Source: Pseudomonadota bacterium
GTDB taxonomy: Bacteria; Pseudomonadota; Alphaproteobacteria; Rhizobiales; Beijerinckiaceae
Direction: 5' to 3'
DNA length: 6,189 nt
NCBI GenBank assembly: GCA_023422485.1
Contig: JAGTAM010000510.1
Span: forward strand, 1-6,189
Under the pieces are notes generated by a model that saw only the letters and a program-made list of their open reading frames with translations, did no database searches and had not been told where the DNA came from. Positions 1 through 4,660 of this stretch are shown here, piece after piece. How positions within the stretch are numbered: position 1 is the stretch's first letter; each line of letters starts with the position of its first letter. Both the position numbers and the translations under genes were made by a program.

Positions 1-2
1 CC

Positions 3-1235
3 GGGCGCCGGGCCGACCCGGTGCCGGTCGCAGCTACCGACCCGCTCTACTTCCTCTACACCTCGGGCACGACCGGGCGCCCCAAGGGCGTGGTGCGCGA
101 CAGCGGCGGCTACTGCGTCGCGCTGACATGGTCGATGGCCAACCTCTACGGCGTCGCGCCCGGCGAGGTCTATTTCTGCGCCTCCGACATCGGCTGGGTG
201 GTGGGCCATTCCTACATCGTCTACGCGCCGCTGCTGCACGGCTGCACGACGGTGCTCTACGAAGGCAAGCCGGTCGGCACGCCGGATGCCGGCGCCTTCT
301 GGCGGGTCGCGGCCGAGCACGGTGTCTGCACCCTGTTCACTGCGCCGACGGCCCTGCGCGCGATCAAGAAGGAGGATCCGCGAGCCGAGCAGATTGGCGG
401 CTACGATCTGTCGAAGTTCCGCGCGCTGTTCCTGGCCGGCGAGCGGGCCGACCCGGATTCGGTGGCCTGGGCCGAGCGGGCGCTGGAGCGGCCGGTGATC
501 GACCATTGGTGGCAGACCGAGACCGGCTGGGCGATCGCCGGCAACCCGATCGGGATCGAGCGGTTGCCGGTGAAGTACGGCTCCACCGCCAAGCCGATGC
601 CGGGCTACGACCTCCACGTGCTCGACGAATCCGGCCAGCCGGTTCCTCCCGGCACGATGGGCACCATCGCCCTCAAGCTCCCGCTGCCGCCGGGCTGCCT
701 GCCGACCCTGTGGGGCTCGGACGCGCGCTTCCGCCAGAGCTATCTCTCGACCTTCCCCGGCTTCTACGACACCTCGGATGCGGGGGTGGTGGACGCGGAC
801 GGCTACGTCACGGTGCTCGGCCGGACCGACGACATCATCAACGTCGCCGGCCATCGCCTCTCCACCGGCGGCATGGAAGCGGTGCTGGCCTCGCATCCGG
901 ACGTCGCCGAATGCGCGGTGATCGGCATCCGCGATTCATTGAAGGGCGAGGCGCCCTGCGGCTTCGTGGTGCTCAAGGCCGGTGTCGCCAAGGACCCGGA
1001 GACGATCGAGCGCGAGCTGGTCGCCCGCATCCGTGAGGAGATCGGCCCCGTGGCCGCCTTCAAGCTGGCTCTGACCGTGGGGCGCCTGCCGAAGACGCGC
1101 TCCGGGAAGATCCTGCGCGGCACGATGAAGCGTATCGCCGACGGCGAGGAATTTTCGATGCCGCCGACCATCGAGGACCCGACCGCCCTGCAGGAGATCG
1201 GCGACAGCTTGAAGGCGCGCGGCATCGGAGGGTAG
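3..1235 (+). CDS. prpE: Propionyl/acetyl-CoA synthetase (ACSS3/PrpE type), C-terminal part, cut by left window edge
   Basis: AMP-forming acyl-CoA synthetase, which activates a short-chain acid (probably propionate, possibly acetate) with ATP and CoA through an acyl-adenylate in the cytoplasm. The frame is open to the left edge, so the GTG at 21 is taken as an internal Val. 410 residues are visible of a family usually near 630, so about 220 N-terminal residues lie outside. Counting from position 21, the P-loop YTSGTTGRPKG is at residues 13-23, the substrate-pocket/adenylate motif HWWQTETGW at 162-170, the ribose-binding Asp of YDTSDAG at 253, the hinge GRTDDIINVAGHR follows, and the catalytic Lys of SGKIL is at 363. 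That Lys is the site controlled by reversible acylation in Acs and PrpE of other bacteria. The ETGW ending (Acs usually has ETGG) and the following GSTAKPMPGYD favour the PrpE/ACSS3 branch over true Acs. Substrate preference is inferred. It converges on the DUF2490 gene across 35 bp with no clear terminator. Confidence 0.88.
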   Translation, partial: GRRADPVPVAATDPLYFLYTSGTTGRPKGVVRDSGGYCVALTWSMANLYGVAPGEVYFCASDIGWVVGHSYIVYAPLLHGCTTVLYEGKPVGTPDAGAFWRVAAEHGVCTLFTAPTALRAIKKEDPRAEQIGGYDLSKFRALFLAGERADPDSVAWAERALERPVIDHWWQTETGWAIAGNPIGIERLPVKYGSTAKPMPGYDLHVLDESGQPVPPGTMGTIALKLPLPPGCLPTLWGSDARFRQSYLSTFPGFYDTSDAGVVDADGYVTVLGRTDDIINVAGHRLSTGGMEAVLASHPDVAECAVIGIRDSLKGEAPCGFVVLKAGVAKDPETIERELVARIREEIGPVAAFKLALTVGRLPKTRSGKILRGTMKRIADGEEFSMPPTIEDPTALQEIGDSLKARGIGG

Positions 1236-1270
1236 AGCCGCGCTCCGTCCTGCGGATTGCACGTCCCGGT

Positions 1271-1957
1271 TCAGTTCCGCACGGACAGGTTCAGGGACAG
1301 GATGTGATCCACCTCCGTGCCGCCGGCCGACGCCCGCGCAGTCTGGTTCATGTAGCCGACCTCGACGGTCGATTCCCCGCCGATCGGGACTTCGAGCCCG
1401 ACGAAGGTGCGGACGCGATCGAAGCCGGCGCGGGTGCCCCAGTCGGTGTCGTTCAGCGCCACGAACGCCTCCACCCAGCCGACCGCCGAGACGCTGTCCT
1501 ACTCCTGCGTCAGCGGTTTGGTGAACCGCAGGTTCTCGCGCAGGCGGAAGCCCACGTCCCGCCCGGCGGATTGCCAGCGCTGCTCGAAGCGGGTGCGGGA
1601 CGAGACCTTCACGCCGGAGATCTCGCCGATCTTCCAGTTGATCTCCTGGAAGCTGCGATCCTCGAACCGCGCGGGGGCCGTCCCGCCGCGGTTCTCGACA
1701 TAGGCGTAGCCCTGGTAGAGCGTGAGCCTGTCATTGACCTTCCAGCCGATCGCCGGGCGCAGGATCAACTGATCGAGCTGAGAGATGCCGTTGCCGAAGC
1801 GCGGCTGGACCTCGACGAAGAAGGCCAGATCCCCGACTGATCCGAACAGGGTGGTGTTGATCCAGAGCTGTCCGTCCTGAACCGTCTCGGAGGCGGCCCG
1901 CCCTCCCGACACGGCAAGGCACAGGGTAGCCAGGAGGAGACGTGCGCGTCCGATCAC
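1271..1957 (-). pseudogene. DUF2490 outer-membrane-type protein, interrupted by an in-frame amber codon
   Basis: Read as one gene of 229 codons with a TAG at codon 153 (plus positions 1499-1501). The N-terminal piece is 152 residues and the piece after the stop 75 residues. Both are in the same frame with the same G/C-ending codon use, so this is a point stop and not a frameshift. The start is GTG at 1957, with GGGGGA at 1970-1965 seven bases upstream. An ATG at 1964 is out of frame. A signal peptide is visible: an Arg-containing n-region, a hydrophobic stretch LLLATLCLAV and a likely cut near GGRA-AS. The rest alternates as amphipathic strands, with DUF2490-like LILRPAIGWKVNDRLTLYQG before the stop, and VEAFVALND, FVGLEVPIG and VEVGYMNQ after it, ending LSLNLSVRN. 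DUF2490 is a beta-rich family of unknown function, probably in the outer membrane. A truncated barrel would probably not fold. It may be a recent pseudogene, a sequencing error, or (least likely) a read-through gene. Confidence 0.75.
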
Positions 1958-2013
1958 GATCCATTCCCCCGCGGCACCGGCCCATCGCCGGCCGCCGACC
2001 CTGTCCGAGAGGG

Positions 2014-2042
2014 ATTTGTCCGCGCCGGAGACGAATCGTCAA
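2014..2042 (-). promoter_or_regulatory. Possible sigma70-type promoter for the DUF2490 gene
   Basis: On the minus strand TTGACG (2042-2037) matches the -35 consensus at five of six positions. ACAAAT (2019-2014) follows after 17 bp and matches the -10 consensus at only three of six. This would leave a leader of about 50 nt before the GTG at 1957. Alphaproteobacterial -10 boxes are often loose, so it is plausible but unproven. The site lies in the 105-bp gap between the ceramidase-family stop and the DUF2490 start, which would let the second gene be transcribed alone. Nothing else is evident in that gap except an 8-bp palindrome CAAGCTTG overlapping the -35. Confidence 0.3.
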
Positions 2043-2062
2043 GCTTGTCACGGAGGCGCGCT

Positions 2063-2734
2063 TCAGGCCCGGTTCTCGGCCCTGAACCGGGCTGCCGCGG
2101 CGAGCAGGCGGTAGAGCACGACCGCGTTGAGCCCGTGCCAGAGGAAATGCGTGCCGAGCGGCAGATGGGTGCAGACGCTCACATCGGCCGTGCGGAAGGC
2201 GAGCGAGACGAGGAAGATTCCGGCGGTGGCGAGCACGGAGCGAGCGGTGGCGGGCGACCGCCTCAGGAGCGCGAGGCCGACGCCGAGGAGCGCCAGGATC
2301 GCCGGAGCGTAGTCGATCGAACCGTTGGTGAGGGTCGAGACCGAGCGCCCGGTCAGCGCATCGAGGGCCGGCGTCAGGCCGAAGCTCAGGGCGGCGAAGC
2401 CCAGCGTGAGGGCGGTCGCCGCCGGTGGCCGGAGGCCGAAGAAGCGGACCATCGCCAGCGCGAAGTAGCCGTAGATGAAGACGGCGATGGGGATCACGGC
2501 GGCCAGCATCGACCAGCGGTTCGCCAGGGTGGGAAACAGGAACGAGCCGATCCCCACCAGGAAGATCACGGCGGCGAGCGCCAGAACCGGGCCGTCGCCG
2601 CGGGCGCGCCGCGCCGCGAGCCCGGCCGCGATGAGGAAGGCAGCGTTCGTCAGGGCATTGACCGGCTCGGCCCAGAAGCCGGCATCGCCGCGCTCGCAAT
2701 AGGCCCGCACCGGTTCGAACCACGATGCGTCCAA
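2063..2734 (-). CDS. Ceramidase-family (CREST superfamily) integral membrane protein with altered metal-site residues
   Basis: A 223-residue polytopic inner-membrane protein of the bacterial alkaline-ceramidase-like family (Pfam Ceramidase). The chosen start is TTG at 2734, because AGGAG at 2745-2741 lies six bases upstream and the family-like sequence begins there. The frame is open further upstream to 2965, but that part is low-complexity Gly/Ala/Arg with no family resemblance. Visible family features are YCERGDAGFWAEPVNALTN at residues 12-30, several hydrophobic segments (about 31-42, 49-67, 77-98, 105-120, 143-157, 167-180, 200-213), FRTADVSVC at 180-188 and GTHFLWH at 194-200. CREST hydrolases use a Ser, an Asp and three His around a zinc. 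Ser64 and His196/His200 are present, but the expected His and Asp of the first half are Pro68 and Ala79. It may therefore be inactive, or use other ligands. The substrate is unknown, and ceramide hydrolysis should not be assumed. It starts divergently from xthA, and DUF2490 follows on the same strand after 105 bp. Confidence 0.78.
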   Translation of the reverse strand: MDASWFEPVRAYCERGDAGFWAEPVNALTNAAFLIAAGLAARRARGDGPVLALAAVIFLVGIGSFLFPTLANRWSMLAAVIPIAVFIYGYFALAMVRFFGLRPPAATALTLGFAALSFGLTPALDALTGRSVSTLTNGSIDYAPAILALLGVGLALLRRSPATARSVLATAGIFLVSLAFRTADVSVCTHLPLGTHFLWHGLNAVVLYRLLAAAARFRAENRA

Positions 2735-2740
2735 AGTCTT

Positions 2741-2745
2741 CTCCT
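2741..2745 (-). promoter_or_regulatory. Shine-Dalgarno site that fixes the TTG start of the ceramidase-family gene
   Basis: AGGAG reads 2745 to 2741 on the minus strand, six bases before TTG at 2734-2732. It is the best ribosome-binding sequence in this intergenic region, and the TTG is the last start-type codon before the conserved N-terminal motif. This excludes the longer reading that begins at 2965 inside the xthA coding sequence. Confidence 0.7.
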
Positions 2746-2833
2746 CTGGCCTGCAAGCGCCATCGGTCGCTTCCGCGACCCCGGGCTTTTTTGCTCCGCT
2801 CGATACCCCGGAACGACCGAGGCCCACTCCGCG

Positions 2834-2886
2834 GGGCGCTCTTCGCGCCCGACAGGCGGCCCCCGCCTTGCCAGGGGCGCGCGAAG
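2834..2886 (+). other. Possible alternative hairpins in the xthA leader
   Basis: Two mutually exclusive foldings can be drawn. One is GGGCGC (2834-2839) with GCGCCC (2845-2850), a five-base loop. The other is CTTCGC-GCCC (2841-2850) with GGGC and GCGAAG (2875-2878, 2881-2886) around an inner GGCGG/CCGCC hairpin (2855-2867). The second would cover part of the GAAGG before the in-frame ATG at 2892. In DNA this GC-rich such pairing often arises by chance, so function is not claimed. I see no convincing promoter for either divergent gene in 2735-2930. Confidence 0.2.
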
Positions 2887-2930
2887 GCCCGATGACGGGA
2901 GCCCCTCCGGCCGAGCCTCCTCCGAGCCCC

Positions 2931-3725
2931 ATGCGGATCACCACCTGGAACGTCAATTCGATCAAGCAGCGGGTCGGCCACCTGCTGGGCTTCCTCGACG
3001 AGGCGAGGCCCGACGTCGTCTGCCTGCAGGAGCTGAAATGCCAGGACGCGGCCTTCCCCCGCGCGGAGATCGAGGCGGCGGGCTACGCGGTCGAGACGCT
3101 GGGGCAGAAGGCCTATAACGGCGTCGCCCTTCTGGTGCGTGCGCCGCTCCAGTACACCCAATTGCTGCGCGGCTTGCCGGGCGACGCCGACGACGAGCAG
3201 GCGCGCTACATCGAGGCGCTGGTGCACGGCGAGGGCACGGCGCCGGTGCGGATCGCCTCGATCTACCTGCCGAACGGCAACCCGGCGCCGGGGCCGAAAT
3301 ACGCCTACAAGCTCGCCTTCATGGCCCGCCTGTGGACGCATGCCCGCGCCCTGATGGCGACCGAGGAAGCGCTGGTGCTGGCGGGCGACTTCAACGTCAT
3401 CCCCGAGCCCGAGGACGCCGCCGACCCGGCCGCCTGGACGCAGGACGCGCTGTTCCTGCCCGAGACCCGCCGCGCTTTCCGCGCGCTGCTCGCCGAAGGA
3501 TTCACCGACGGCCTGCGAGCCTGCGAGCCGAGCGCCGGGCTCTACACCTTCTGGGATTATCAGGCCGGCTGCTGGCCGCGGAACCAGGGCATCCGCATCG
3601 ACCACCTGCTGCTCTCGCCGCAAGCCGCAGATCGCCTCGTCTCGGCCTCTGTGCAGCGGCACTTGCGCGGGCTGGAGAAGCCGTCCGACCACGTGCCGGT
3701 GACGGTGGAGTTGAGTGACGGCTGA
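2931..3725 (+). CDS. xthA: Exodeoxyribonuclease III (AP endonuclease, ExoIII/APE1 family)
   Basis: Mg-dependent 3'-5' exonuclease and AP endonuclease that cuts 5' of abasic sites and trims blocked 3' ends in cytoplasmic base-excision repair. It has 264 residues, normal for XthA (about 260-270), in the endonuclease/exonuclease/phosphatase fold. All active-site motifs are present: WNVNSIKQR at 6-14 with Asn7, the metal-binding Glu34 in LQELK, Tyr112 in IYLPNGNP, AGDFNVIP at 151-158 with Asp153 and Asn155, Asp224 in RIDHLLLSP, and the terminal SDH at 252-254 with His254. ATG at 2931 is chosen because the family starts with M-[RK]-I-x-T/S-W-N. It has no good ribosome-binding site. An in-frame ATG at 2892, with GAAGG at 2883-2887, would add 13 Pro/Ala-rich residues and may be the true start. 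It is divergent from the ceramidase-family gene and convergent with the ExoR-like gene across a strong stem-loop. Nothing suggests damage. Confidence 0.95.
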   Translation: MRITTWNVNSIKQRVGHLLGFLDEARPDVVCLQELKCQDAAFPRAEIEAAGYAVETLGQKAYNGVALLVRAPLQYTQLLRGLPGDADDEQARYIEALVHGEGTAPVRIASIYLPNGNPAPGPKYAYKLAFMARLWTHARALMATEEALVLAGDFNVIPEPEDAADPAAWTQDALFLPETRRAFRALLAEGFTDGLRACEPSAGLYTFWDYQAGCWPRNQGIRIDHLLLSPQAADRLVSASVQRHLRGLEKPSDHVPVTVELSDG

Positions 3726-3738
3726 TCGGCCGCATTTT

Positions 3739-3761
3739 CCTCCCCCCGCAGAGGGGGGAGG
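3739..3761. terminator. Strong stem-loop between convergent xthA and exoR-like genes, likely bidirectional terminator
   Basis: CCTCCCCCC (3739-3747), a five-base loop GCAGA, then GGGGGGAGG (3753-3761) give a perfect 9-bp stem that is almost all G-C. It fills the 47-bp gap between the xthA stop (3725) and the exoR-like stop (3773). There is no U-tract after the stem in either direction. TTTT lies before it on the plus strand, at 3735-3738. It is therefore not a classical intrinsic terminator, but its position between two 3' ends supports termination or protection of both transcripts. Confidence 0.6.
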
Positions 3762-3772
3762 GTTCATGACGG

Positions 3773-4660
3773 CTACCGCCGCCGCCGCGTCGAGCCCGTG
3801 GGCAGCGACTGTGCCTGCGCCATCGCGTCGGCCCGGTCGGCCTCGCTCGCCGAGGCCCAGGCCTTGTCGTAGAGGTTGACGATCCAGGTATCCGCCGTGC
3901 CCTGCGCGCCGGTGCGGGCGATGGCGAGCCAGGTCAGGCCTTTCACGGTCTGGCGCTGGACGCCGGCGCCGTTGACGAGCATGTCACCGAGCAGCGCCTG
4001 CGCCGGGCGGTGGCCCTTCTCCGCGGCGAGGTTGAACCAGCGCGCGGCCTTGCGCGGATCCTGCTCGACGCCGGTGCCGTCGAGATAGAGCCGGGCGAGA
4101 TTGTACTGCGCGTTGGGATCGCCGAAATACGACGCCGCGTAATTGAACATGTCGTAGGCGCGCTCGGCGTTCGGGCGCACGTAGGTGCCCTTGATCCCCT
4201 CCAGGAAGTAGGTGCCGAGCGCGTTGAAGGCGCTCGCCACCACGCCGGAATTCGGGGTGTCGGGCGAGTCGTCGGTGTTGTCGTCGGCGATGCGCGAAAA
4301 GTATTCGAACGCCTTCAGGTCGTCGTGGGGCACGCCGTCGCCGTCCGCGTACATGCGGCCGAGCTTCCACAGCGCCAGGGTCTGGCCCTGGTCGGCGGCG
4401 TATTCGAGGGCGCGCACGGCGCCCTGCTTGTCGCCCGCGTTGTAGTCGCGCACGCCCGACCGCAGGGCATCGCGGCCCGAGCGGTACCCCTTCTCGGGGA
4501 CCGGCGTGCGGGCCGTCGCGTCGAGGGCCGTGCCGGGATCGACCGCGGCGACCGCCAGCGCGAACCCCAAAAATCCAGCGAGCAGACCCGCGCGGAGCCG
4601 ACCAAGATCGACCCCGGCCGGCCGCGCGGGCCGGAGAGGGACGGTCCTAGATATCGGCAT
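3773..4660 (-). CDS. exoR: ExoR-like periplasmic Sel1-repeat regulator
   Basis: 295 residues. The N-terminus has an Arg-bearing n-region, a hydrophobic core (about 24-40, GLLAGFLGFALAVAAV) and a likely signal-peptidase site near GTALDA, so export to the periplasm is predicted. It is followed by tandem Sel1/TPR-like repeats: about 92-125 (LWKLGRMYADGDGV), 143-178 (ALGTYFLEGIKG), 181-216 (YNLARLYLDGTGVEQD, ARWFNLAAEKGH) and 217-248 (ALLGDMLVNGAGV). The order and wording match my recollection of rhizobial ExoR, including GIKG, VRP, AASYFGD and ARWFNLAAEKGH. ExoR binds the sensor kinase ExoS in the periplasm and restrains ExoS-ChvI, which controls exopolysaccharide, motility and envelope genes. 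That role is transferred by similarity, and neither partner is in this window. ATG at 4660 overlaps the ilvD stop by 14 nt and has GGGAGA nine bases upstream inside ilvD, which suggests transcription and translation coupled to ilvD. The C-terminus ends in four Arg. It could instead be another Sel1 protein. Confidence 0.8.
   Translation of the reverse strand: MPISRTVPLRPARPAGVDLGRLRAGLLAGFLGFALAVAAVDPGTALDATARTPVPEKGYRSGRDALRSGVRDYNAGDKQGAVRALEYAADQGQTLALWKLGRMYADGDGVPHDDLKAFEYFSRIADDNTDDSPDTPNSGVVASAFNALGTYFLEGIKGTYVRPNAERAYDMFNYAASYFGDPNAQYNLARLYLDGTGVEQDPRKAARWFNLAAEKGHRPAQALLGDMLVNGAGVQRQTVKGLTWLAIARTGAQGTADTWIVNLYDKAWASASEADRADAMAQAQSLPTGSTRRRR

Noticed and set aside
1236..1270. Terminator between convergent prpE and DUF2490 genes
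   Set aside because: Only a 4-bp CCGC/GCGG pairing with a ten-base loop is present, too weak to call.
1271..1474. Separate 67-codon gene starting at GTG 1474 after the amber codon
   Set aside because: No ribosome-binding site. It is in frame with, and clearly the C-terminal half of, the DUF2490 protein.
2706..2727. tRNA T-arm-like GGTTCGAACC
   Set aside because: It encodes Trp-Phe-Glu-Pro-Val at the start of the ceramidase-family protein, and no other tRNA arms can be folded around it.
2765..2792. Terminator-like hairpin GGTCGC-TTCC-GCGACC followed by six T on the plus strand
   Set aside because: The T-run begins six bases after the stem, the stem is only 6 bp, and no plus-strand gene ends upstream. 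It could at most end an antisense transcript.
2045..3118. 357-codon plus-strand frame opposite the ceramidase-family gene
   Set aside because: Composed of Arg/Glu/Gly/Gln-rich shadow sequence, and its end overlaps xthA in another frame.
1731..3767. 678-codon open frame on the minus strand across DUF2490, the ceramidase-family gene and xthA
   Set aside because: It runs out of frame or antisense to three recognisable genes, is Arg/Gly/Pro-rich with no family resemblance, and is what long stop-free frames look like in very GC-rich DNA.
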